Below, piece by piece: positions 54,446 through 63,170 of a stretch of 63,782 nt of DNA (positions are counted from its first letter, which is position 1; every line of letters starts with the position of its first letter). The notes under the pieces are model-generated. The model ran no database searches and was not told the DNA's origin. It saw nothing but the letters and a program-made list of their open reading frames with translations. Source of the stretch: Thermococcus sp. (GTDB lineage: Archaea > Methanobacteriota_B > Thermococci > Thermococcales > Thermococcaceae); assembly GCF_026988555.1 (NCBI RefSeq), contig NZ_JALSLB010000025.1, forward strand, positions 1 through 63,782, read 5' to 3'. The translations under genes and the position numbers were made by a program.

Positions 54446-55320
54446 TTAAAAAAGAAAAAGAAGGGGGAGTCTATAATAACCATAATGATGAGAAAGTTCT
54501 GCTACAGCTAGTACGAACACCTGCGGGAGTGTTATTTTCTCGCCAGCTTCGAGCGTTATTGCTGTTATTGGACAAGCTTGAGAGACGTCCGAGAGAGACC
54601 AGCGTTCTCCACTAGATTCTCCCAGACATCCTTGCTGATACGTCATTGCAACTGGAGTTTCTATCTGCTGTCCATTCGTTTAAGGCAATTGCTCACCTCA
54701 TTATGGGATACACCGGTTTAAGACCTTAACAGCTGCAACGAATTACATAACGGATCTTTTGTTTGAGCGGGCACAGAAATGAGAGATTGGAGCAAACGCG
54801 GCGCTATATCAAGCTCATACTCGCTTGATAATGTATCTTAATGTACGTCGGTTTTGGATATAATGTACCTTATATCCAAAATTAAGGTACAACCATGTCC
54901 ATAGAAAGGACAGCTGGTACAGACATTCCGCCAGGTTCCCAGCGCTTGGGGTCTACCCCTCCGTACATTCCTAAATCGACACTAACCAGCGGATAGAGGT
55001 TTCCACCGTGATGGGAGTAACTCAAGACTCAAAACTATAAGGTTCCGCTGTCATTGGGCCCACTACTGCTTTATGAAGGACTTGATAAACCCGGGTCATG
55101 ATGCCAGGACTTCAGGGTTACATATATACCACCTTTAATTGTAACCGAATTTTGTTCCATGAAAGCCCGATCTCAGAATAAACTTTTAGCACTCTAAGAA
55201 GCTTAGATGATAACTCTCCCCTAAGGGTTCATGGGAGAGAAGGTACTGCCGTATAGGCAGAGTAGCACTTTTCTACGGGAAGGCGCCATCTCACCAGCAT
55301 GAACACTCCTGCACATCCGT
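54446..55320 (-). pseudogene. Decayed protein gene, probably a secreted protein
   Basis: The minus strand carries protein-like pieces in shifting frames separated by stops: IKGGIYVTLKSWHHDPG, then HHGGNLYPLVSVDLGMYGG and EPGGMSVPAVLSMDMVV, then YELDIAPRLLQSLISVPAQ, then GERWSLSDVSQACP and ITLEAGEKITLPQVFV near 54500-54570. None is an intact gene. Likely one inactivated gene of about 290 codons; the family is not recognised. Confidence 0.5.
54852..54881. repeat. Perfect 12-base inverted repeat
   Basis: Arms TTTTGGATATAA and TTATATCCAAAA around a 6-base loop TGTACC. A strong palindrome inside the decayed region. It may be an operator, or an insertion scar. Confidence 0.6.
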
Positions 55321-55339
55321 TCCCATTTATACTATGCCA

Positions 55340-55560
55340 AGTGGTCAAAAATCATCAAAATTTAATTTTTTAAATTGTAATTTATAACTAATAAATTTTA
55401 ATAACAAAAAGCAAATATTTAAAATATTAAAAATTGAACTGTGAATACAACGTGTTATTATAACTAAATTAAAAAGTAAAAATTTAGTAAAAAATTCGAG
55501 AGTCATTTGACATCATCAGGCCAAAAATTCAAAAAAGAGTATTGTGGCGTTAAATCAAAG
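55340..55560. other. Second AT-rich block, no gene seen
   Basis: About 220 bases of A/T-rich sequence mirroring the block at 54185-54420 on the other side of the decayed gene. No feature found within it. Confidence 0.6.
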
Positions 55561-55569
55561 AAAAAGGGA

Positions 55570-56925
55570 TTAAAACCCTTCTTTTCGTTCTTTTTCCTCT
55601 ATCCAGGCTATTATGTTTTCGACTATCCGAGGTGCCATGCCTATGTAGTTCTCCAGCTTCAGGCTTTCAAAGTCTTCCTCAGTTAAAAACTTTCTCACAT
55701 CTTTGTTTCCTATGGCAACGTCTATCAGGTCCCTGTTCTCTCTGAACGCCCTCATTGCCAGTCCTCTCACCAATTCATGCGCTTCCTGCCTTCCCATCCC
55801 TTTCTCCGTCAGCTTCAGCATCAGCGGTTCTGCCATGATGAGGTTGTGAGTCATGTAGAGGTTCCTCTTAATGTTTTCCGGGAAGAACTCCAGGCCTGAG
55901 AGAACCTTCTTCATGCTCTTGAGCATCTCGTCAAGCAGGACAAAGCTCTCAGGAAGGATAACGCGCTCGACAGAGGAGTTCGTCAGATCCCTCTCGTGCC
56001 AGAGGGGATTGTTGAGCAGTGCAGGAATGACGTTGGAGTAGAGAACCCTCGCTAAGCCGCTCACCTTTTCGCTCAGTATGGGGTTCCTCTTGTGGGGCAT
56101 TGTTGAAGAGCCCACCTGCCTCTTCCCAAAGGGCTCGCTGATTTCAAGTATCTCCGTCCTCTGGAGGTTCCTTATCTCCAGGGCAATCTTGTCAAGGGTC
56201 GAGGCGATGAGAGCCAAAACCATCATAAGCTCCGCATAGACATCGCGCTGGATTATCTGGTTGCTTATCCTGGCGGGTTTTAAGCCGAGGTCCTCCATGA
56301 CGAGGCGCTGTATCTCAAGCCCCTTACTCCCAAAGCTCGCCATAGTGCCGACGGCGCCGCTCATCTGGCCAACTAAGACTCTTTCCTTCAGCTCATCTAT
56401 TCTGTCCAAGTGCCTCTGTATCTCATCCAGCCATATCGCGAACTTCATGCCGTAGGTCGTTGGGACCGCGTGCTGACCATGGGTTCTTCCTATGCAGACG
56501 GTGTACTTGTGCTTCCCGGCGAGGTTCTTGAGGATCGAACGTATCTCCCTGAGGTCTTTCTTCACTATCTCCAGGCTCTCCTTTATGAGGAGGGCGTTGG
56601 CAGTGTCTATTATGTCATTGGAGGTGGCGCCGAGGTGGACGTATTTGCCGTGCTCGCCGCAGACCTCGCTAAGGGCCTTGACGACGGCCATTATGTCGTG
56701 GTGTATCTCGGCCTCTATCTCCTTGACACGCTCCACTTTGACCCACTTCGTGTTTGCTCTCTCGGAGATTACCCTTGCACTTTCCTCGGGAATGTTGCCC
56801 ACCTTCGCATGGGCCCTCGCGAGTGCAGCCTCAACGTCGAGGAGCTTCTGGAGCTTGTTCTCCTCATCCCAGATGCGCCTCATTTCCTCGCTCCCGTAGC
56901 GGTAGTCAATCGGATGAACGGCCAT
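55570..56925 (-). CDS. purB: Adenylosuccinate lyase
   Basis: 451 residues. Fumarase/aspartase-superfamily enzyme that cleaves adenylosuccinate and SAICAR in purine synthesis. The signature loop GSSTMPHKRNP, catalytic His in TSNDIIDTANAL/GRTHGQHA and the VHLGATSND motif are present. ATG at 56925 after GGTTGGTGATAAT. It acts in the step after PurA (34597-35616), but the two are not linked. Confidence 0.95.
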   Translation of the reverse strand: MAVHPIDYRYGSEEMRRIWDEENKLQKLLDVEAALARAHAKVGNIPEESARVISERANTKWVKVERVKEIEAEIHHDIMAVVKALSEVCGEHGKYVHLGATSNDIIDTANALLIKESLEIVKKDLREIRSILKNLAGKHKYTVCIGRTHGQHAVPTTYGMKFAIWLDEIQRHLDRIDELKERVLVGQMSGAVGTMASFGSKGLEIQRLVMEDLGLKPARISNQIIQRDVYAELMMVLALIASTLDKIALEIRNLQRTEILEISEPFGKRQVGSSTMPHKRNPILSEKVSGLARVLYSNVIPALLNNPLWHERDLTNSSVERVILPESFVLLDEMLKSMKKVLSGLEFFPENIKRNLYMTHNLIMAEPLMLKLTEKGMGRQEAHELVRGLAMRAFRENRDLIDVAIGNKDVRKFLTEEDFESLKLENYIGMAPRIVENIIAWIEEKERKEGF

Positions 56926-57054
56926 ATTATCACCAACCATATGGCAATTTCAGGACCTTAAAACCTTTCGCTTAACATGAATCTGTAGGACCAGGCGGCT
57001 GCATCGATTCCGTCATCGGAGCCACAAAGTGCTCAGAGAAAGCACGAAAGCGAC

Positions 57055-57069
57055 CGAAAAGTATTTAAC
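57055..57069 (+). promoter_or_regulatory. TATA promoter of alba
   Basis: CCGAAAAG (BRE) followed by TATTTAAC, about 45-55 bases before the alba ATG. Confidence 0.6.
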
Positions 57070-57114
57070 CAACATCCGTGAGATGCTAACGACAAAATTC
57101 CGGAGGTGCCAGAG

Positions 57115-57390
57115 ATGGCTGAGGAGCACGTTGTCTACATAGGAAAGAAGCCGGTTATGAACTACGTCCTGGCCGTTATCACCCAGTTCAACGAGGGTGC
57201 TAAGGAGGTCAGCGTCAAGGCTCGTGGTAGGGCCATCAGCAGGGCCGTTGATGTCGCCGAGATCGTCAGGAACAGGTTCCTTCCAGAGGTCAGGGTCAAG
57301 GAGATTAGGATCGGCACCGAGGAGCTTCCGACTGCCGACGGCAGAACCGCGAACACCTCGACAATCGAGATCGTTATGGAGAAGCCATGA
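57115..57390 (+). CDS. albA: Chromatin protein Alba
   Basis: 91 residues. Small dimeric DNA- and RNA-binding protein of archaeal chromatin. The Lys pair in [13 protein letters not shown] is the site acetylated in some archaea and a target of Sir2-type deacylases. ATG at 57115 after GGAGGTGCCAGAG. Confidence 0.95.
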   Translation: MAEEHVVYIGKKPVMNYVLAVITQFNEGAKEVSVKARGRAISRAVDVAEIVRNRFLPEVRVKEIRIGTEELPTADGRTANTSTIEIVMEKP

Positions 57391-57487
57391 AATGTTGAAT
57401 CCCCTTTCCTTTTACTCTCATGTTTCTCTTAACTTCAGTCCACGTTGTAGTGATGGAAACCCTTAATACTTATCGGGCGTATTCTCC

Positions 57488-58096
57488 ATGGTGGCGCTTT
57501 TGAGTGGTAAAACGATAGGGGTTCATGATGAGAGGGCAAAGGAGCTCGCTCAGATACTGACCAGCGATAAGGCGCTCGCGATTCTCCACCTTATAGAGGA
57601 TCAGGCACTCTCAATAAGTGAGATCGCAAGGGAGCTTGATATTCCCATCTCGACGGTATCGTACCACATGGAGAGGATGCTGAGGGTTGGCCTCGTTGAG
57701 GTGGCTGGGCGGAAGTACGGGAAAAGACTGCAGGAGGTAAAGCTTTACCGCGCGTCAAACAAACCCATCCTTCTGCTCCCCCGCAAGAGCGCCGCCAACG
57801 TAAAAAAGACGCTATTTCCCGGATTTGAGGGACTCCATGTCATCAGTCTGGCTCTGGCGGGACTCGTATCCGTGGCGGTGTACACTGTTTCTAAACGGCT
57901 CCTGGCAGTCCACCCAGAAAGCGGCGCCGGCAACATCCCAAGCTCCCCCCAGAAGATGGCACCACTAGTTGAAACCGCATCCCATCAGGGCACGAGTACG
58001 GTGTCTACATCTTCCACCGTTCCACTTCTCTTGGCACTCATTACGTTTATCTTGACGTTTAGCCTGTTTTTATACATCCTGCACAGACGGACCTGA
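57488..58096 (+). CDS. Membrane-bound ArsR-type HTH protein
   Basis: About 202 residues. Residues 15-90 form a winged HTH of the ArsR type (ILTSDKALAILHLIEDQALSISEIA, STVSYHMERMLRVGLVEV). Two C-terminal membrane segments flank a Ser/Thr/Pro-rich, probably external loop of about 50 residues. Starts: ATG 57488, or TTG 57500 with GGTGG in front. A one-component sensor tied to the membrane is plausible. Confidence 0.75.
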   Translation: MVALLSGKTIGVHDERAKELAQILTSDKALAILHLIEDQALSISEIARELDIPISTVSYHMERMLRVGLVEVAGRKYGKRLQEVKLYRASNKPILLLPRKSAANVKKTLFPGFEGLHVISLALAGLVSVAVYTVSKRLLAVHPESGAGNIPSSPQKMAPLVETASHQGTSTVSTSSTVPLLLALITFILTFSLFLYILHRRT

Positions 58097-58099
58097 AGA

Positions 58100-58112
58100 A
58101 AGGTTTTTAAGT
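58100..58112 (+). promoter_or_regulatory. TATA promoter of the CBS gene
   Basis: AAAGGTTTTTAAG, 33-45 bases before the ATG at 58146. Confidence 0.55.
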
Positions 58113-58145
58113 TTCCTTCCCAACCCCCGCTAGAGAGGTGATGAA

Positions 58146-58679
58146 ATGGCACCGAGAATCTCCGTAGGCCAAGTGGTTAAAAGGAAGGCAGTAGTTGTCA
58201 AACCCAGCGATACAGTTCACAGGGTGGCTAGGATTCTCTCCAAAAATAAGGTGGGAAGTGCGGTTGTTGTAAAAGATGACGAGGTAGTTGGGATAATCAC
58301 GGACAGAGATATTCTGGATAAAGTCGTGGCGAAGGGCCTAAACCCCAAGGAGGTCAAGGTCAGGGAAGTCATGACGGAGAACCCGGTGACTATAGAGGAC
58401 GACTACGATGTTCAGGACGCTATAGACAGGATGATGGACAGGGGAATACGGCGCCTTCTCGTCACCAGACTCGGAAGGCCGATAGGATTCGTAACCGCCG
58501 CGGACCTTCTCGTGGCCCTTAACACTTACAACAGCGAAAACGAAGAAGAGGTTCCCGAAGAAACCGAGGTCTACGGGATATGCGAGCTCTGCGGACAGTA
58601 CGGCCCACTGTACAAGGTCAACATCGAGGGCGGCGAGAAGTGGATATGCGAGAGCTGCAAGGATAGTCTCAACCTCTAA
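58146..58679 (+). CDS. CBS-domain pair with C-terminal zinc ribbon
   Basis: 177 residues. Two CBS domains (about 5-65 and 75-130), each with VGxxVVxD and GxxTxxDI/L-type motifs, followed by a zinc ribbon (CELCGQYG, CESCKDSL). CBS pairs bind adenine nucleotides and work as energy sensors. Ribosome binding site GAGAGGTGATGAA. Convergent 4-base overlap with THEP1. Confidence 0.85.
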   Translation: MAPRISVGQVVKRKAVVVKPSDTVHRVARILSKNKVGSAVVVKDDEVVGIITDRDILDKVVAKGLNPKEVKVREVMTENPVTIEDDYDVQDAIDRMMDRGIRRLLVTRLGRPIGFVTAADLLVALNTYNSENEEEVPEETEVYGICELCGQYGPLYKVNIEGGEKWICESCKDSLNL

Positions 58680-59212
58680 ACTCCTTTCAGCTCTTTCATA
58701 ACCTCGTCAAGGATTGTTCCGAACTCTCGGTTCCTGTTCTCAACGCTCAGCGTATGGAGTCGTCCCAACGGCCGGAACCTGTCGAGCATCTTCCTGTGAA
58801 CGACGGCCAAGAGGGGCTTTTCTAACTTCAGAACCTCGCCAACGATGTGGATAAACTCGTCGCTCTTGTACTCCATGGGGCCGATTTCGTCTATGACTAT
58901 CAAGTCTGCCTCAACCAGGGCACGCCTTATAGCTGAAACGCCGACCTGGTCAAGTTCGTCAACGTGGACGATGTACTTTCCAAAGGGGACGCCAGGAAGA
59001 TGCGACGTCCCGCGGAGGCTCGCAAGCGTTCCCTCCTCTCCGGTATCAAGAGCGATAATCCTGAACCCAACCCGCCTTCCGTTTCGCCTGACCTCCCTCG
59101 TTATGATCCCACCGACGATGTAACCCCAGCGGTCGACTTCCCTCGCAACCCTCTCCACGAGCGTTGTCTTCCCGACTCCCGCCGGGCCCGTCACGAATAC
59201 TCTCAGCGTCAT
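58676..59212 (-). CDS. Nucleoside-triphosphatase THEP1 family
   Basis: 178 residues. P-loop VTGPAGVGKTTLVE and the Walker B DLIVIDEIGPMEY are typical of the THEP1/NTPase family (PF03266). Hydrolyses NTPs with unclear biological role. ATG at 59212 after GGTGGTTGGA. Confidence 0.86.
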   Translation of the reverse strand: MTLRVFVTGPAGVGKTTLVERVAREVDRWGYIVGGIITREVRRNGRRVGFRIIALDTGEEGTLASLRGTSHLPGVPFGKYIVHVDELDQVGVSAIRRALVEADLIVIDEIGPMEYKSDEFIHIVGEVLKLEKPLLAVVHRKMLDRFRPLGRLHTLSVENRNREFGTILDEVMKELKGV

Positions 59213-59267
59213 TCCAACCACCGAAGGAGATTTAAGTTCCTCCCTTAAACCCTTTGGGGTGGTGGTT

Positions 59268-60338
59268 GTGGAGGTAAGGTACAGGCCAGAGGAGCTGACA
59301 AGACTTCCGAGAAGCGTGCGCTATGAGAGTGGAAAGGTCGTCATGATCGACCAGACCCTGCTCCCAACGGAATTCAAAACGATTGAGTTGATAACCGTTG
59401 AAGAAGTCGCTGAAGCGATCGTAACCATGAAGATTCGCGGGGCGCCGGCGATAGGTGCAGCGGCGGCTTTCGGTCTGGCACTCTACGCGGACACGACGAA
59501 GGCAAAAACCCGGGACGAGTTCATGGACGGCTTTTACAATGCATACGATAGGCTGAAGAACACCCGGCCGACGGCGGTTAACCTCTTCTGGGCGCTCAAC
59601 AGGATCAGGAGGTTCGTTGAGGAGAACGCCGAGAGTTCACTGGAGGAGATTAAGCGCATGATTGTTGCCGAGGCGCAGAAGATAGCGGACGAGGACGTTG
59701 AAGCAAACCTCAGAATGGGTCACTACGGTGCCGAGGCCCTGCCCGAGGGGAACGTTCTCACCCACTGCAACGCTGGCAGCCTCGCAACGGTCCAGCTCGG
59801 AACCGTTGGCGCTGTCCTCAGGGTCATGCACCGCGACGGGAACCTCAAGCTCCTCTGGGTGGACGAGACGAGGCCCGTCCTTCAGGGCGCGAGGCTTTCA
59901 GCATGGGAGTACCACTACGACGGCATCCCGCTGAAGCTGATAGCCGACAACATGGCCGGCTTCGTAATGGCCCAAGGCAAAGTCGATGCGATAATAGTCG
60001 GTGCCGACAGGATTGTGGCCAACGGGGACTTCGCCAACAAGATAGGCACCTACACTTTGGCTGTCCTTGCAAAGGAGCACGGGATACCTTTCTTCACGGT
60101 CGCGCCGCTTTCGACCATTGACATGAGCCTAAAGAGCGGGAAGGAGATACCCATCGAGGAGAGAAAGCCTGAGGAAGTTCTCACCTGCGGCGGCTGTAAG
60201 ATTGCCCCGGATGTGGGCGTCTACAACCCGGCCTTTGATGTCACGCCGCACAAGTACCTGACGGGCATAATAACCGACAGGGGCGTCGTTTACCCACCCT
60301 TCAGAAGGAACTTGAAGAGACTTTTTGAGAGGGAATGA
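59268..60338 (+). CDS. mtnA: S-methyl-5-thioribose-1-phosphate isomerase
   Basis: 356 residues. Aldose-ketose isomerase of the methionine salvage route, eIF2B-alpha-like fold. Catalytic Cys in VLTHCNAGSLAT and Asp in IVGADRIVANGD are present, with the N-terminal KIRGAPAIGAAAAF. The GTG at 59268 follows GGGGTGGTGGTT. The related ribose-1,5-bisphosphate isomerase is possible but shorter. Confidence 0.88.
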   Translation: MEVRYRPEELTRLPRSVRYESGKVVMIDQTLLPTEFKTIELITVEEVAEAIVTMKIRGAPAIGAAAAFGLALYADTTKAKTRDEFMDGFYNAYDRLKNTRPTAVNLFWALNRIRRFVEENAESSLEEIKRMIVAEAQKIADEDVEANLRMGHYGAEALPEGNVLTHCNAGSLATVQLGTVGAVLRVMHRDGNLKLLWVDETRPVLQGARLSAWEYHYDGIPLKLIADNMAGFVMAQGKVDAIIVGADRIVANGDFANKIGTYTLAVLAKEHGIPFFTVAPLSTIDMSLKSGKEIPIEERKPEEVLTCGGCKIAPDVGVYNPAFDVTPHKYLTGIITDRGVVYPPFRRNLKRLFERE

Positions 60339-60399
60339 GAGAGTTCATTTTTTGCTTCCCAGCAATTTTCTAATCTTTCCGAAAAGAGATTTCTCATCC

Positions 60400-60492
60400 T
60401 TAATTTCCTCCACGAAAAGCCCCCGATTCTCCGGCTAAAGATTCTGTTTTTTTCTTATACTCCCCTGTTAGGGTCGCTTTAACGGCTTCCAT
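60400..60492 (-). CDS. Very small protein, possibly frameshifted
   Basis: 30 residues (MEAVKATLTGEYKKKTESL start) with an excellent ribosome binding site GGAGGAATATAACC and its own TATA promoter. A second frame, ending at 60345, continues ENRGLFVEEIKDEKSLFG then KIRKLLGSKK, which also looks protein-like. Either the gene ends early, or a frameshift separates a longer protein of about 50 residues. No family recognised. Confidence 0.4.
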   Translation of the reverse strand: MEAVKATLTGEYKKKTESLAGESGAFRGGN

Positions 60493-60543
60493 GGTTATAT
60501 TCCTCCGAAATCTATGGGGAAGCACCATTGGGTTGGGTAAGGG

Positions 60544-60557
60544 CATATAAACCTTTC
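60544..60557 (-). promoter_or_regulatory. TATA promoter of the small minus-strand gene
   Basis: On the minus strand AAAGG (BRE) and TTTATATG, about 55 bases before the ATG at 60492. Confidence 0.6.
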
Positions 60558-60646
60558 TCCCAGGTAAGGATGTTATCTCCGCCTAATATTTGTCTCAGAG
60601 CCTAAGATCTTTAGAAAACTTAATTATAGCCGCTGATCATGTCAAA

Positions 60647-60659
60647 AAAGTTTTTAAAC
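60647..60659 (+). promoter_or_regulatory. TATA promoter of the acidic small protein
   Basis: AAAGTTTTTAAAC, about 50 bases before the ATG at 60707. Confidence 0.6.
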
Positions 60660-60706
60660 CCTTCGTACTCTGAACAAACGCCCCTCAAACGGGGGAGGTG
60701 GTCCAT

Positions 60707-60877
60707 ATGTATCCGCCTAAGAAGAAGGTCCGGCCCAAGGTTGAGGTCGAAGAGGAGGAAGAAGATTTCGAACCCCTTGATGAGGTTGAGGAAGCCTACG
60801 AAGACATGGATGAGGAGGAATGGGAAGACGAGGAGTGGGACGAGGACGACTACGACGATTGGGACGACGAGGAATGA
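60707..60877 (+). CDS. Extremely acidic small protein
   Basis: 56 residues. A short basic start (MYPPKKKVRPK) is followed by about 45 residues that are mostly Asp and Glu with Trp and Tyr spaced among them (EEEWEDEEWDEDDYDDWDD). Strong GGGGGAGGTGG ribosome binding site, clear TATA box. It may mimic nucleic acid or bind cations or a basic partner. Not found by length-based gene finding. Confidence 0.72.
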   Translation: MYPPKKKVRPKVEVEEEEEDFEPLDEVEEAYEDMDEEEWEDEEWDEDDYDDWDDEE

Positions 60878-61017
60878 ATGCCCCCTCCTTCTCTTTTGTC
60901 CTTCTTCGGGTTTTTGAAGGGCCACCAGATGCATCCATTGAAGTGATTCCTTTCTGACAGACCGTGTGAAAAGGGAAGGTTATTAAACCCACCGATTCCT
61001 CTTTCTTGGGTGGGATT

Positions 61018-62319
61018 GTGGTACCAACGGCTAAAAGGCCCGTGAAGCGCAAGCGCACCGTCCTAAAAGGACTTGAAAAAGGAAGGCAGATGCATCATAG
61101 ACCAAACCCCGGTAGATGGTTCTATTCGTTCATTCCGTTCAAGATCTCAACGGGTGGGGCCGCACCGTTAATCCCCCTGCTGACGATGGACGTCGGCGGA
61201 GGCCCGGCAGAGGTGGGAGTTGTAAACGCAATAGGCAGCACCGCCTCGATGCTCGGCGGCCTCTTCTGGGGAAAGCTGAGCGACAGACTCAACAGGAGAA
61301 AGGTCTTTCTTGTAGCTGGTTTTCTTGGAACAGCACTTTCAACTATTCTATTCTCCATTGCAAAGAGCGTTCACCAAATAATGATGATCAATGCGCTTTA
61401 CACGTTCTTCATAGCCGCCACCATCCCGGTCCCGATCCTCATCATAACCAAGGCATTCCGCCTAGAAGATTGGGACTACGCGATAGGGAGGTTCAATGAG
61501 ATCGGAGGCTGGGCCTGGGTTGCTGGGATGGGGGTTGGTCTGCTTCTCGCCCAGTTCCTAGGTCTGAGAGGGATCTTCATCGCGCTCGGGATGATCGGGC
61601 TCCTATCCGTTCCGTGGGGCGTTCGAACCATCAGGGAGGTTCCGCTTCATCTGCGCAGAGAAACACTGGGTGTCTACGCCGGCTACGTGATCGAAAAGTT
61701 CAGATACATCCCCAACGTTATCACACACCTCCCCAGGATCTCCACAAGGGGATTTGGAAAGCTCTATGGCGCCTCCCTGCTCTTCTGGATCGGCGCGATG
61801 CTGTACTTCACCCAGTTTCCAGTTCTCCTGAGGGAGAGGGGATTCAGCCCTTCGGTGCTCTACTTGATGGGCATAGGTAACTCGGCGGTCTCTGCTTTCA
61901 TGTACATGCGGGTCGGGAGACGGCTGGGGCGTGAGGGAGGTTACAGTGCCCTCATACGAGGACTGCTTCTACGTGCAGGTGCCTTCACGCTCATTGTACT
62001 CGCGATGCAACTAAACGGGCCTCAGTTCCTCGTTCTCTCCTTCGTATCGTACTTCATGGCGGGCTATACCTGGGCCTTTATCGGGATATCAACCACTTCA
62101 ATAATCTCACGCGGGGCAAGTGCCAGGAATCGTGGGGCCCTTATAGGGGCGTACAACATGATCAGCTCCATTGGCGCCATAGCGGGGAACTTCATCAGTG
62201 GTTTCATCACGGAGAGCCTTGGATTTACCTCCGATTTTGGCCTAGCATCTCTTCTGATATTGCTATCCGTCGTTCCCCTCATCGGTGGGAAGGTTAAAAG
62301 CTCCGGAGCCACATTATAA
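61018..62319 (+). CDS. Major facilitator superfamily transporter
   Basis: 433 residues with about 12 membrane segments. The MFS loop motif GKLSDRLNRRKVFL is present between TM2 and TM3. A basic N-terminal tail of about 30 residues precedes TM1. GTG start at 61018 after GGGTGGG. Substrate unknown. Confidence 0.82.
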   Translation: MVPTAKRPVKRKRTVLKGLEKGRQMHHRPNPGRWFYSFIPFKISTGGAAPLIPLLTMDVGGGPAEVGVVNAIGSTASMLGGLFWGKLSDRLNRRKVFLVAGFLGTALSTILFSIAKSVHQIMMINALYTFFIAATIPVPILIITKAFRLEDWDYAIGRFNEIGGWAWVAGMGVGLLLAQFLGLRGIFIALGMIGLLSVPWGVRTIREVPLHLRRETLGVYAGYVIEKFRYIPNVITHLPRISTRGFGKLYGASLLFWIGAMLYFTQFPVLLRERGFSPSVLYLMGIGNSAVSAFMYMRVGRRLGREGGYSALIRGLLLRAGAFTLIVLAMQLNGPQFLVLSFVSYFMAGYTWAFIGISTTSIISRGASARNRGALIGAYNMISSIGAIAGNFISGFITESLGFTSDFGLASLLILLSVVPLIGGKVKSSGATL

Positions 62320-62333
62320 TTAGGGTGAGGGAC

Positions 62334-62672
62334 ATGTTCCAGTTGAAAACCAAGATTGTGGGAGGAGAGGGCTCCCTTGAATGGCTCTCCAAGGAAATAA
62401 AGGGGCACGAACGCGTTCTTATCCTCACGAGCGGTTCGATGAAGAGGCACGGCTTCCTGAGCGAGGCAGAGGGCTATGTGAAAGAGGTCGGTGCGGAGGT
62501 CTTCTCGATAGTCGGCCTTCCAGCGGAACCGAGCATCGAGGTCATAGAGGAGTTCCTGCCAGAGGTGAGGGAGTTCGAGCCCGACCTTCTGGTTGCCCTC
62601 GGTGGAGGAAGCGTCATCGACACAACGAAAGCCCTGAAGGTCTTCTACGATGCCCCTCAATCCTCGGCCTGA
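62334..62672 (+). pseudogene. Truncated iron-containing alcohol dehydrogenase
   Basis: 112 residues, against about 370 for the family. The N-terminal Rossmann part is normal (KIVGGEGSLEWLSKEI, LLVALGGGSVIDTTKALKVFY), but the protein stops directly after, before any metal-binding His region. The sequence after the stop does not continue the family. It looks like a deletion junction. Confidence 0.8.
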
Positions 62673-62753
62673 TGATTTGAACATAGGCCCTCTGCCTAAG
62701 TAATACCCCTTCTTGCTCCATTATTCCATCACCCAACCCGTGTTATGTATTAC

Positions 62754-63062
62754 TCATTTCCTCTTGGACTTCAAGTCCATGAGGTAAATTGTTACCTTAA
62801 ATTTGTCATACTTATATATTACCTCAATGACTCCTTTAACCTTTATCTTCGCCTTGAACAGCGCCTTCCGAACATTCCAAGGCAGTTCAACGTTCACAGG
62901 AATGAGCTGGTAATCCGGAGTATAAATCCCAGCCAAGTGTTCTCCTCGGAATAGAAAGCCCTTGATGTTAAACTCTTCCTGATATTTGTATAAGTCGTTA
63001 AATGGACTAACAAACTTCGTATCGCTAACATCGGGAGATACAACCGTTTCCACGTGAACCAC
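62754..63062 (-). CDS. AT-rich hypothetical protein
   Basis: 102 residues, GTG start. Charged, beta-rich, with no membrane segment (HVETVVSPDVSDTKFVSP; later AGIYTPDYQLIPVNVELP). Codon use is clearly AT-richer than the neighbours, as in recently acquired genes. No family recognised. Confidence 0.5.
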   Translation of the reverse strand: MVHVETVVSPDVSDTKFVSPFNDLYKYQEEFNIKGFLFRGEHLAGIYTPDYQLIPVNVELPWNVRKALFKAKIKVKGVIEVIYKYDKFKVTIYLMDLKSKRK

Positions 63063-63170
63063 TGAATAATGTAAGTGTTTAAAGTTTTAAAACATTTCTA
63101 AATGACACCTCGAACGCAAAGCCAAAATGGAGGCTAAAAAGAGGTTGTAATATGGAAAAAACACAAATTC

